NCBI GenBank assembly: GCA_030180135.1
Contig: CM058237.1
Coordinates: 36,415,126 to 36,479,125, forward strand
Source of the DNA: Orychophragmus violaceus
Taxonomy: Eukaryota > Streptophyta > Magnoliopsida > Brassicales > Brassicaceae
Reading direction: 5' to 3'
Length of the DNA: 64,000 nt
This document shows, piece after piece, positions 22,776 to 34,649 of this stretch (position 1 is the first letter of the stretch; each line of letters begins with the position of its first letter). The position numbers and the translations under genes are program-made. The notes beneath the pieces were generated by a model. That model did not search any database. It had not been told where the DNA came from and saw nothing but the letters and a program-made list of their open reading frames with translations.

Positions 22776-23412
22776 TGAAGGATGTTTTGGTGTTAATCCA
22801 GATTCAATTCTCAGATTCAACAGTTCCTAAACATGCGGATCTAGGTTCTCTTGAATAGAAACATTATGGATCTCACCTTATACCTGTTTATGCAGCGGAA
22901 AGAGAAGGTATGGCTTGAGATCAGCAGAACCACCGAGAGATGGATCCTCCAAAGGCTCACACACGCTTCACAGGAAATGGCTGCTAGACCGAGCAGGAGA
23001 GGAGGCGCAGAGAGGGAGAGAGGCTCGCGGCTGGGTTAGGGTTAGAGGAGAAAGAGAGTTGGCTTTTAATTCATTAAAACCCTTCTCTTTCCCTTTTGGG
23101 CTTTTGGGCCCAAATGCCAATCTGATTAAATCCCTTGGATTTAATCAGACCCATTAATCTCTCTCCAAGTACGACAAATGCCTAGCACTTTTACCGTACT
23201 TCTGCTAAACCGTTCCTACACATTTTCCTGTTAGCTTAAGCGTGTGACCCATATGGGATCATATAATAAAGGCAATAAGTCCGAGACTTATAGATCATGA
23301 GCGGACTCTAGCAAGCCATCATGACCCCCAGTATTATATGACTTATGTCTGATCATTGACATACTCTTACTTTCTAGAGACAGTACCGAGATTACTGGAC
23401 ACAATTCCAACA
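22776..23412 (-). repeat. Copia B 5' LTR
   Basis: Differs from 15624-16260 at about two positions (near 23015 and 23210). Followed by the AGGGT duplication. Confidence 0.92.
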
Positions 23413-23417
23413 AGGGT

Positions 23418-24225
23418 ATAGTATATTGTGTCGTTTATATCATAGTTCTTGTGGGACTTGGGAAGACATAACTAATGTTTTAATGAACATCATGATACAT
23501 GTTTGTATAGACCCAAAATACAATAGATCAATTGGGCAAGAATTTTTTGAAATATTCCGATGATTGTCACATGAGATTGTCGAGTCCGATAAGTACGTGA
23601 CACAGTTTGGTATATGTATTTATGTAGCTTATGTAGCTAAGAAACAAAAAGCATACTTTTTGGAATCAAGATCAACAGCTCATATTATATATCGTGCACC
23701 TTCATTATCATATGGTTGTGCTTAGGACTTAGGATGTTCTTATAAGTCCCATGTACCAACCGTTTCTGCTTTGTTTCTCTCTTTTGTCCACAATAGCTTC
23801 TCTTTTATCTCCATTTCCTTTTTTCATTATATTCTATCGGCTGATTCGGTCAGCTTCGGTAGGAACGCACCGATGTTTTACAAAATGGACTTCTTTCCGA
23901 AGAATCACCACACTACATATCCCAAATTTGTAATACTTTCCGATTAATGTCAGGAGATAGCCAAATCGCATGTTATTGAACTACCATGTGAACTGTTTGA
24001 CTCAAAGTGGACCCAAATCAAAACTTTCCATATAACTGTGTTTTTGTATTTAGGAAGGATCGAACCGAGGTGAAGTACTACTAACACATTCTCAAGTTTT
24101 CCTTTACCACTAGACCACAGCAATGTGGGCCTTTTATCTCCATTTCCTCACGGTTATTCAGTGATCATGCATGAAAGTTGGATTGGCATATATTACCTCT
24201 ACGGTTGATACATAAATTTAATTGT
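23418..24225. other. Unassigned flanking sequence
   Basis: This continues the sequence left of Copia B. I see no gene, repeat or element border in it. Confidence 0.4.
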
Positions 24226-25030
24226 TTTTTTTTCTTTCAAATGTTATCATTTTAAACCAAATGGGTACAATGTCTGAACAAGATGATTTAGGCTAAAACA
24301 AACAACGGCCCAACAAGATTTTTAATAGATAAACATAAAGACCATGTGTCGAAAACGACCCGTTATGGAGGCTACGTGTTAGCACCAGAGGAACGCCGAC
24401 ATGCAGCTCGCCGGTCGCCGCAAGGAGAAACCGGTCGCCGGAAACGCAAGTCCGATTTGTACTCACCGATGAAAACCCATTTGGGGATCACAACTTCTAG
24501 GAAGAGCGCCTGAGAACACTGGAATCAAGAGTGAAGCCTTCAAACCTCACCGTGAAACATCACCGCCGAGAGGCTTCACCGCCCTTGATACAATTGGATG
24601 ATCGAGACATTACCCACCAAAAGCTCCTCCTTTGAGCGGTGGAAAGCTATGAAGATATTAATTCCCGGGAAGGAAAAGATCAACGAGGAGAACTCAAAGA
24701 TAGCTGATGCATCAAACAAATTTAAGAACAGGGGAAGCGAGATCGGAAGGCTCGCGAAAGCGAGAATCAATCCGGGAGAAAACCTGAAACATCAGATGTT
24801 GATCCGAAATTATTCTAAACAAAAAGCTGACAAAACCGTGAGAATAGAAACAAGAGAAAGGACTCTCAGAGACTATAGTACAAACCCAGAAAAAGCTGCT
24901 TGAACAATCGAAATCGAATCCACCTCTTCTGAAAGATCGGAATCGGAGAAGAAGAGGAAGAAAACGAAAATCGATTGTTAGAGAGAAATTTCTCTCACTA
25001 GAACTAGAGAGAGAGAGCAGCTCTATTGAA
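24226..25030 (-). mobile_element. Probable non-LTR retroposon remnant
   Basis: On the minus strand it starts near 25030 with a pyrimidine-rich 5' leader containing the hairpin AGAGAAA-TTTCTCT, runs through a GC-richer middle, and ends in an A9 tail (24226-24234 as T on the plus strand). AATTTAATT flanks both ends, a weak target duplication in AT-rich DNA. The design resembles the element at 34650-35769. No LINE protein is encoded, so it is non-autonomous or internally deleted. Confidence 0.4.
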
Positions 25031-25480
25031 GTTTTTAAATGAATTTAATTTATTCAAACTACATTTGCATTTATCAGTTAATTAAAAAAATTTATTTTTT
25101 ATAAGATTTTAATTTTTCTAGCCAGCAAAATTGGTACGTCATTAATTAAAAAAAAAATTGTTTTGCATTTTGTTTACTCTGTAAAACATATTTGAAAAAA
25201 TAAACACACTAAAATCTTGTTTTCTAATTAATATATGGTATCTAAATATGCAACTGCAAACATATATATATACATTGTCTGGACCTAAAATAATTGGTGA
25301 TTCAAACATAATAACTAATTTATACTTAGTTTTACTACAGTCAAACATGTCATAAAAATGTTAAGATCAGTGGTTTGATCACGTCAAATTTTTTTATTTT
25401 TTTTGAACTAAATCACATCAAAATATCAAAAGATTTACGCATGAGTATGTGCGTATTTTATGAGTATGTGCGTATTTATG
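25031..25480. other. AT-rich spacer with an 18-bp tandem repeat
   Basis: Mostly A/T. At 25441-25485 the unit ATGAGTATGTGCGTATTT occurs about two and a half times; the solo LTR inserted at its end. No gene seen. Confidence 0.5.
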
Positions 25481-25485
25481 AGTAT

Positions 25486-27062
25486 TGTAACGTCCCGCTC
25501 CCGGAGAACCGGAAACAATTACGTTAGAACATCCGTTGAACCAAAAATGGTTAACCAAAATATCCTCCCTTGGTTCCAAGAGTTTGCGCGCTTCTTTCTG
25601 TTCAAAACCACCAACGTAACCAGCAATTGTACTTCTCCTACCTGTCCTCCAAGGGAAAAGAATGGGGAAAGGGAAAATGAATGAGTAATTGTTTCAAACA
25701 CAATTACCCAGTGAGGGCAGATTCTAAAAACCCACGATCTCATCTTAAACTAGCACGATAGCAAGTAACAAGTCCAAGGCTAATAACACCTTGCAATCAA
25801 TGCCCTGAGGCTCACAATCAACCTACACACAAACTACTTGTCCATAGATGCGCGCTCGGCCTCAACCAACCATACACGCCCATGAACCGGCGAGTACGCC
25901 CCACACAACCGGCACCAACCAGCATCCACTCGGCCACAACCGATTCGGGCCACAATCCTACTCAGACCATAACCAACTCGGGCCACAACCCTTCTCAGAC
26001 CACAACCAACTCGAGCCACAACCCTACTCACAACACAACCAACTTGGGCCACAACCCTAAACACAACTACTCATACAAGCCATCATCCACAATCAACGTA
26101 AAAGTGATAACCTAGCTTCTATGTGCTTTCAATCGCACCAACACAAATCATCCGCTAGATCTACACTACCTAGAAAAATGAATATTGCGATAACTTAAGG
26201 ATAGAGATCACGACTAGTCATCACCTTAGCCACAACGACGACGACGATGAACCGCAGACGAACACGAACGGACTGCGATCGAGATCGCGGAAGAAGAACA
26301 CGGCTCTCCATGATCTAAAGCTCTAGATCGATTCTACACGAACCAAGAGCTATATCTATGTATCAAGTCCCTTCCAAGATTCAAGTCAAGCGGAATCCAT
26401 TTCCCCAACTCAAAACACAGACTTATCTAGACAATTCATAGATTCATCATAAACAGATACGTTTTACAAAACAGATCATAACTTCTAAACGGTAAGTCAG
26501 ATATGGTATATTCTTACCTTTTTGAAAAGCTGAGACCGAGGGCTTTCCAAAGACATATTGTGCGTTCTGTGGATCCTTACGGATCAACAGAAAAACGCGA
26601 AATAATCTGACCGACGGAATTGTCTCGATCCTAGATATGTATTTGGAAAAGTGAAAGATCGAAGAAACGAGATTAGATATCCAATCTAAAACTTCATGGG
26701 ATCAAAATACGGTAGGAAAATATAAATAATAGATTCGTTAGAGATTGAAGATCCACTTAACCCGGGATGAAGAATCGAGAGAGTTGACAAGAGGAAGGGA
26801 ACGAGAAGATCTCGTGGTGGTCGATGGGTGCCGGAGAAGAGCGACGGCAGGCAGACTCCGGGAGGTGGCTGACGGCAACGGGATTCGGAGATGGGCAGGG
26901 CTTCGTCGTCTAATCTCCTCTTTTTGCCTCTTTCTTACGTGGCTACTCTATTAATAGGAAAATAAAGGGAGAGACCTGGGGTTTTAGAATGGCTTATGGA
27001 CTTTTGGGCTTTGGGAATGAAAAATTAAAAACAGGCCCAAACACTAGTTTTGGCCCATTACA
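25486..27062. mobile_element. Solo LTR, 1577 bp
   Basis: It begins TGTAACGTCCCGCTCCCGG and ends GGCCCATTACA, with TG...CA ends. The 5-bp duplication AGTAT flanks it (25481-25485 and 27063-27067). No internal retrotransposon sequence is present, so it is best explained as the product of LTR-LTR recombination. The family was not identified; the TGTAACG start recalls Ty3/Gypsy LTRs. Short frames inside (for example 26745-26954) are not credible genes. Confidence 0.7.
25938..26069. repeat. 33-bp tandem repeat, four units, within the solo LTR
   Basis: Four degenerate copies of a 33-bp unit containing GGGCCACAACCCT and CTCAGACCACAACC. As 33 is divisible by three, open frames on both strands read as 11-residue repeats, but there is no other sign of coding. 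Confidence 0.75.
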
Positions 27063-27286
27063 AGTATATGCGTACTTTTAATGCGTATGAATCTCATATT
27101 CGTGTGAATCGTAACTCTTATGATTGAGAATGGCTTACATGCTTTCTGTCCTGATCAGAGATAATGAAACTATATAGAGAGAGTCATATCTTTTAATGTC
27201 ATGACCATTTATCAGAAAATGTTTCTTATATGTAGTAGTAGGCCACAATAATCCAACATCAAAAATCAAATAGAAAATAAGATTTT

Positions 27287-27715
27287 TGTTATTGGGTTTG
27301 ACCAATTACACACAACAATGTGTTTAAGTTGGGCTAGACAATATTTAACAAAGAAAATTGGAAGACAATATTATGGTCCACATGTTCTCTCTTATATGTT
27401 TACAATCGAGAAGCATAGTGGAGGTAGGTGAGACAAGACGTGAAAAAGGACAATTCCAGAAGAAGATAGGAACAAAGGTTTCTAAATAGTTTTCTCCTTG
27501 ATCTTGTATGATCTTAGTTTTCTTCTTGTGAGATATCCTGTAAAAACCAAAGTCAGCACCACAAGTTAGTGGTGTGTGTAACATCTTTCTTATAGTGAAG
27601 TTTGGGAGCAAGAGTCCTCCCTCGAGACGTAGCGGTCAAGGCCGTGAACTCGGTGATCAAATGTTGTGTTGTTTCCTTAGCAAGCAATCGTTACCTTTAT
27701 TGATCTAACTCTACA
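27287..27715 (+). repeat. Probable 5' LTR of Copia E
   Basis: It starts TGTTATTGGGTTTGACC and ends CTCTACA, two bases before a decayed initiator-Met primer site (TGGTATTAGAGC, 27718-27729). Only this copy is present, so the left border is provisional. Confidence 0.45.
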
Positions 27716-27717
27716 AG

Positions 27718-30440
27718 TGGTATTAGAGCTCCAGGATATGGCATACGGTTTCACAGGAGGCTCAGGTCAAATATTACAAGATGACATACACAATGAGTAA
27801 CACTCGGATAGAGGTGGACAAGTTCGACGGAACCGGTGACTTCTCCTTGTGGAATGTCAGGATGTTGGCTCACTTTAGTTTTCTAGGGTTGGAAGGGATC
27901 TTGAATTATGAGTAGTTGCTGAGAGATCTGAACACTTAAGAAGAAGAAGCTATCACAGCTGATAAAGACTCTCAAAGGGAAGTAGCTGGAAGCTCTGAGC
28001 TGTCTCCAGGTATAGATCCTGTAAATTTTGAAAAATCAGAGAAGGCAAAGGATCTTATAGTACTAAATGAGAAAAATAAAGTATTAAGGAAGATAACACA
28101 CTGTGAAACTGCAGCAGCTATGTGATCCACATTAAACATGTTATACATGGATACATCTTTGCCTAATCGCATCTACTTACACTTAAGTTATATACTTACA
28201 AGATGACTGATTCAAAAAGTATAGATAAGAATGTGGATGATTTTCTTAACCTAGTTGCGGATTTAAACAACATAGGAGTGGATGTGACAGAAGAGGTACA
28301 AGCAATACTGCTATTGAGTTCGTTATGTGATAGATACGATCAAATCAAAGAGACCTTCAAGTATGGTAAAGATACCTTGAGACAAAATGAAGTCATAGGA
28401 CCTGCGAAGTCAAAAGAAAGAGAACTGACAGAAAGTGGAAAACTGTCAAAATCACATGATGACGGCGTGTACATTGAAACAAGGGGCAGACAAGAGAAGA
28501 GGTTTGAGAGGTTTGACAAGGGAAAAATTAAGCCATGGAAAGGAAGGTGAAAGAGTAAGGGCAAATCAAAATCAAGACCAAAGTACAATAAAAAACAACA
28601 ATGGTTGTTTTATCTATGGCAAATAGGGACATTGGAAGAAGGAGTGTCCTAAACAATTATCAAACAAACTCTCAAGCTCGGAAAACATTGCAACAGAACC
28701 AAAGCAGCCATTAGTGCTAACGGTTAGCCCACAAGACACAAAAGAAGAGTGAGTTATTGATTATGGGTGTAGCTTCCACATTACACCAGAAAAGGATTCT
28801 TTTTTTGACCTACAAGAGTTTGATGGCGGAAAGGTGTTGATGGGAAATCTGACTCACATGGGAAATCTTAAATCCGGATGATTTGTGATAATATTGAAAA
28901 ATGTGAGGTACATTCCGACAATGGAGAAGAATCTCATTTCATATGGTCAACTAGAGAAGAGCGGCTGCAAATATGAAGGAAGAGATTTTGTAGTCACATT
29001 TTACAAAGATGGGCAGAATGTCATATCTGGTAGATATCAAGATAGATTGAATTATCTACAAGGGAAAGCAGTAAAAGGGAAAGTTGCAGTGGCCAGATTG
29101 AAGGTTGATATGACCAGCATATGGCACTCTAGGCTAGGTCATATAAGCTTGATGAACATGAATGTTCTGGTCAAGGAAGATTACTTGCCTGAGAAAGAGA
29201 TTAACAAGCTGGAGTTTTGTGAGAGTTACGTACTTGGTAAATCTCACAAGCAAAGTTTCCCAACTTGACAGCACACCACCAAAGGTATATTGGACTACAT
29301 ACATTCTGATCTCAAGGGATCACCCTCCACTCCAGAAAGCCTTGGTGGATGCAAATAATTTGTATGTTTCATCGATGATTTTTCGAAGAAAGTATGGGTA
29401 TAATTCCCGAGAACTAAGGATTAAGCCTTTCATAAATTCAGGGAATGGAAACAAGCAGTTGAGAACCAAATAGGAAAGTAGATTAAGTATCTAAGGACTA
29501 ATAATGGTCTTGAGTTCTGTAATACACAATTTGACAATCTGTGTAAGGAAGTTGGAATCATGAGACATAGAACGTGTACCTATACACAACAACAAAACGG
29601 TGTATCAGAGAGGATGAATCGTACCATTATGGATAAGGTCAGAAGTATGCTCACTGAGACAGGCTTAAGTCAGGAGTTTTGGGCTGAAACTACTTCTACA
29701 TCAATTTACTTAATCAACAGAACACCGAATTCTTCTATTGGTTTCAAGCTGCCTGAGAAAAAATGGATTTGTTCAAAAACAGATTTGATTCATCTAAGGA
29801 GCTTTGGATGTTCAGTCTTTCTTCATGTAACTCAAGACAAGACAAGTCAAAGGGTTGTCAAAGGGGTTTTCGTGGGATATCCTTTTGGTATGAAAGGGTA
29901 CAAAGTATGGTTACCTGAAGAAAAAAATGCACTACAAGAAGAAATGTGGTTTTCAATGAAAATGTGGTGTACAAGGATACTTTGAAAGATTCAGGAGAGG
30001 GGAAAGAAGAAGCTGATAAGGAATACATAAAATCGAAGAAGGCATGATGTCTTTTAGCCATGACCTTATCAGAGGTCCTTCTTCAAGGTATTTTTAGTTA
30101 AGAGAAGCTTCATCTCAAGGAGGAGAAACATTTTCGTCAAAGAGTTTAGACAGTTCTGAAAGCTCAGAAAGTTCAGGAGAATCAGAAACAGATGAGGAAG
30201 CTGGTGGATAAGAAGTTGAAAAGTCTATGGATGACTATGTCTGACCAGAAGAAGAAGGAGTAACATCCGTCCTCCATCCAGATTTGAAGATGCAGATTTT
30301 GTAGCTTATGCCATGTTAACCGCAGAAGACTTGGAAACCGAAGAACCTAAGTCTTATGAAGAAGCTACGAGAAGCAGTAAAAGAAAGGAATGGAAAAATG
30401 CAGAAAAGGAGGAGATGACTCTCATAAAAGGAGTCATACT
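27718..30440 (+). pseudogene. Copia E gag-pol remnant
   Basis: Gag begins at ATG 27781 (TRIEVDKFDGTGDFSLWNVR) and is stopped near 27913. Later pieces are gag at 28203-28550, a zinc knuckle near 28610 with tyrosine for the second cysteine and a stop inside, protease with DYG for the active-site DTG near 28756, the pre-integrase domain IWHSRLGHISLMNMN near 29120, and the integrase end QQNGVSERMNRTIMDKVRSM at 29560-29985. It ends abruptly at about 30440, before reverse transcriptase, against Athila 3. Strongly decayed and inactive. It belongs to a different Copia family from A to D. Confidence 0.75.
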
Positions 30441-30444
30441 TGAT

Positions 30445-33340
30445 TTGTTCACAAATTCCCTAAACGAAATCTCTTTGCGAATATGTAATTTTCTCACCCT
30501 AGTTCTTTCTAGTCAATTAATCAACTCTCGTTGCGAGAATCAACCTAATATCAATCAAATAATAAGAACAACCTTATATGAAGAACTATAAGTTATGAAT
30601 CCTTAACTAATCAATCAATCTAGCAATCCATGAAATCCCTAATGAGAAATCTGAAACATAACTAGAAAATTACTCAGACATAATCAATGAGACAGAAATC
30701 ATGAATGAATAAAATTGCATAAAAGAAATCAATAGATAACAAAAGGGGTTCAAAATCCTCTCTTTGGGAGTATCATATCAGCCTCAAAAGCTCTCTAGAA
30801 CGTAAAAGTAAAACGTAGACTAAACAATGGCTTAAAAAACCTAATTATAGTCTAAAACACGATTTGAGACTTATTGCAAAAATGGGAAATTTATGGGCAA
30901 AAATGCAGATCCTCAAAATCTCTAATTTGCACGCGCAGAATTTTTGTCCAGGGTTGGTGTCGACTGACACCATAGTGGTATCGACTGACACCAGGTGCAG
31001 ACGTAGCCAGTGACCTATGTGAAATTCATATGTGCTGCAGAATTACTCCAAAAGCTTATAGAATCTTCAATTAAGCTGTAATCATGCAAAAACCTTTAAA
31101 AGACTCAAAGGACTCCAAAAACACTAAAAAGACTCAATAACAAAGACATATATCATGGTTAAAAACCCATAAAAACAATGATATATCAACTCCTCCGAAC
31201 TTAGCTTTTGCTTGCCCTCAAGCAAATAGAAAACCAAGACCAAAAAGGAAACTTAGAAACTTATTTCATCCTAGAAACACCACATCAACAATCCCCATAG
31301 TAAGCCACATGAAAAACTTATCTGACAGAATCCAGACGACCATGTACTTCCCCTAGACTTAGCAATTGTCCCAAACAACTCCACGATCCAAGTGAGAAAT
31401 CCAAATTCACCATACTAACCTCTTTAAGATTAAGTGCAATTTCATCGAGGGAGTATCGATCAAAGGACACATGAAATCTTACTCAGTCAGTACATGATCA
31501 CACGAACTGTCTTAACTTCTGGTTCCTTTTCTATCCATTTTCTCACTTCAGCAACCGATTTTTCCTGACTGTTCATCACTTTATTTTTTCTATCGGCTGC
31601 TCTTCCCTTTTTATTCGATGTTTTCTTTGGAAATATTTCCATGAAGCACAAGAGGTAATATGTGTAAATGTCACTCCCATGTTTACTTCGAAGCTACTAG
31701 CTTATCCTTAGATTAATCATTTTTATTTATTTAAAGGGAAGGAAGAGGGAAACCGTACTGACACAAACAAGTCTTTCAGGACTGAAGAGAAATCCGATCC
31801 ACTGTATACCAAGCCCCAAGATGAGATAATTGAGTCAAGTTAGAGGCGAAGTCAGTAATGGATCCTCCAGATACCCAAGATGATATGAGTAACATTGGAA
31901 TGTTGTTCCGTCGTGGGGTTTTCCAGTAGTCTTAGACATTTCTCAAGCTCGTTCCAATGGTCACTTAGGTTCTAAAGATGTGGTTATTCCTCAAAAAGTC
32001 ATTGTTTCTTGCACAAGGTTTTGACTCAAAACGGACTGACACAAATGACTCTAAAAAAAACGAAAACGGTGTCAGCAATCACCTCCCCCACACTTAAACA
32101 ACAATGTCCCTAGTGTTATAGAAGCTTGGTCTCGAGAAAAATATATTCAAATCAAGATCAAATTAAGAAACCAGAAACCTTACATAAAATCGCGATGAGT
32201 GTCGACTGACACACAGCACCGGTTTTGATAGACACCAGGCTTTGGTCGACACAAATGTGGTCCGGTCGAGCATTCTAGAGAACTGTTCGTCGTTTCGATT
32301 TGGGTGTCGACCGACACCATAGTGGTGTCGATTGACATTGATCTTCTTTCAGCAATGTTCTTCGCTTTTTGACACAAATAAACAAAGAAAAATCAAAGAA
32401 ACCAAAGAAAATCGAAAAATTAATTATGTACAGACTCAGCAGTGGGTTGCCTCCCACTAAGCGTTTGTTTTCAGTCATTAGCTTGAATTTGGTAGGAGAT
32501 CATGCTCCGGGAAGATTCGACGGAGGCAAAGAATGCCTCTGAGAATGTCTCCTCATCCATGGCGGTGTATATGCATCATGAGCATGTGATCGACCACGGA
32601 ATGAGCGAACAACACAAGTGTGGGAGAGAAGTTTGGGTGGGATAGAACGTTTCCCTGCATTCACAACAATGTTGTCAGGAGGTGAAGGTTGAGAAGACAC
32701 ATACCTTTGTGTTGGTGGAAGTGTGATATTTGGAGCTTTTTGCTTAAGAGCAGTTCCAAGTACCGAAGATGTCTTAGTCAACTGAGGTTGAACTTCCATC
32801 TCTGCTTCTCCACTATCAAACACCTTTTCCTCACTAATCTGAATCTCTGGCTCCACCTCAACATTGAAATTATGTCCATCTATGGTGGCTTTCCGCAGCT
32901 TGTCCATCTTAAACTGCATAGGCTTATCTCCCAGATAGAGATCAATCGGACCATGCCTCACATCTGTTGCATCCAAGAAGGGTCTACCAAGTATCAGAGG
33001 ATCGTTTGGTTCAACATCATATTTCATGACCACAAAGTCTGTTTGAATCAAGTAGTCTCGAACTATTTTGGGAATGTCCTCAAGAACTCTTTATGGAATC
33101 CTCTTCAAGCGATCAACAAGAACCAAGGAGAGCCTTGTCGCTTGAAATTCCATCATTCCCAACCTTACAGCCACAGAGTATGGCATAAGGTTCACATCAG
33201 ATCCCAAGCCACACAGAGAATTCTTAAAGCTGTCCTTTGAGATGGAACAGTCTAGCACAAAGACTCATGGGTCTGGAAGCTTCTTTAGAATCTTGTTTTT
33301 CAGTACAAGACTGGCTTGTTTGGAGACCATCACCACTCCT
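30445..33340 (-). mobile_element. Athila element 3, truncated at both ends
   Basis: On the minus strand: the last part of gag-protease (33340-32500), noncoding 3' region with hairpin (32441-32458) and two polypurine tracts (32082-32095, 31189-31202), and the first 740 bases of the 3' LTR (31188 down to about 30445), which stops at the point matching AATTGTGAAC in other Athila LTRs. Palindrome pairs lie at 30957-30992, 32199-32270 and 32303-32338. It abuts Copia E without a visible target duplication. Confidence 0.75.
32500..33335 (-). pseudogene. Athila 3 protease region and coding end
   Basis: The reading starts within protease: LDCSISKDSFKN, then CGLGSDVNLMPY, where the active-site Asp of the DLG motif has become Gly. 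After in-frame stops it continues open from 33051 as FVVMKYDVEPNDPLILGRPF and ends at 32500 with PPWMRRHSQRHSLPPSNLPGA and a stop. The end matches that of Athila 1. Protease is inactive. Confidence 0.7.
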
Positions 33341-34632
33341 TTCTTATATTTTTATTTTACCTCTTCTGAATTAAAAAAAAAAAAAATTGAAAACTTTTAT
33401 TTTGATTTTAATTAAGTACTTGTTATCTTTTAATTTATTTTCTCTAATCATGATTTCCATTATTATCTTCATGAGTTTTAATGGGATCAATATGATTAGG
33501 GAGTAGTCTTGATTAGGGATGATCTAAAAGTGATTAGGTCTTGATTAGGGATGATCTAAAGGTGCTTAGGAATTTATTAGTGTTAATCCTTCTATTTAGG
33601 TTGATCACTATGCTAGATTTACAAGAAATTGTTGATTTAGATCTTAAGCATTATTCATGCCAACAAGGTGTTTGATGTAATGCTTGACAGAACCTAATTA
33701 GAGATTTTGCATGCTTAGCCAATGAGAATTGATGTCTAAGGTGTTTAATAGTCAAAGGAACTTGTTTTGCATGCTTGATTAGTTCTTGATAACAAATGAG
33801 ATATCGAGGGTTATTGAAAAATGGTGTCCACATTGATTTATAAAATGATATTCACGTTGATTGTAAAATAGTGTCATTATTTGTATAGTTTATGTTCACA
33901 TAATCTACATTCACTATATACATGTTTATTTTCTCTCGTCCATGTTAACACATTTATTTGTACATTTGTATGTAGACACTCGTATACCATTTATATCACA
34001 ATTTTTTAGCGTACACAAAATTTAATCTAAAATTAACTAAAATATATCAAAATATGTGTCAAAATAAATAAAAATAATTATAAATTATAGTACCAAAAAA
34101 ATAACTTATGTTTCTTATAAAACCTAGAAATGGAAAAGATATGAGAGGGAGAGAGAGAAATGAAAGAAAAATATAGATTAGAATAGAAAAGAGAGAGAAA
34201 AAGAAGAGAGAGAGAGAGATATGATATTAAATTTGGACATCTCCTAACCACACGATTAATTGTACTCTTTATTATTCGACAGTCGAGATTTATTCTCTAA
34301 TTTTATTTTTCCTCCATTTTTAACAACATTCCACAACCACAAGATCTCTTTAGATCCAGTGATCCACATTAAATTCTTAACCCAATTAAAGAGAATATTT
34401 TGTCGGTTACACAAGCCAAACCGAAACTACCTAGTTCTAGGTCAAATTAAATTTAATAGCCTCCAAAATAGGTACAGTGTAACACTTGTAATTAGAACAT
34501 CTATGAAAATGCATCATAGTGTTAATGCCTTTTTGTTTTACCATTTTAAATATATAAATTTAATTTAAAAACCTAAGTAACTACAGATGTTAAATTGATG
34601 TATAAGTAGTTTCTAATCGAATCTTTTTTTAT
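33341..34632. other. AT-rich spacer with simple repeats
   Basis: An A13 run lies near 33374; TTGATTAGGGATGATCTAAA is repeated near 33510-33560; a GA-rich microsatellite spans 34137-34222; ACAGATGTTAAATTGATGTAT occurs near 34582 and twice more at 34656-34698. No gene supported. Confidence 0.5.
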
Positions 34633-34649
34633 AACTGTAATCGTTTTAG

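Larger units (their letters stand above)
15624..23412 (-). mobile_element. Copia B: complete, apparently intact Ty1/Copia retrotransposon
   Basis: Two 637-bp LTRs (15624-16260 and 22776-23412) differ at only about two positions by eye. A perfect 5-bp duplication AGGGT flanks them (15619-15623, 23413-23417). Primer site, polypurine tract and a single uninterrupted polyprotein frame are all present. Low LTR divergence plus intact coding make this the most recent and most likely mobile element in the window. It sits in sequence with no recognisable gene. Confidence 0.95.

Noticed and set aside
25848..26064. 11-residue repeat proteins on both strands, or a CRISPR-like array
   Set aside because: They come from a 33-bp tandem repeat inside a solo LTR, with no spacers and no plant CRISPR systems.
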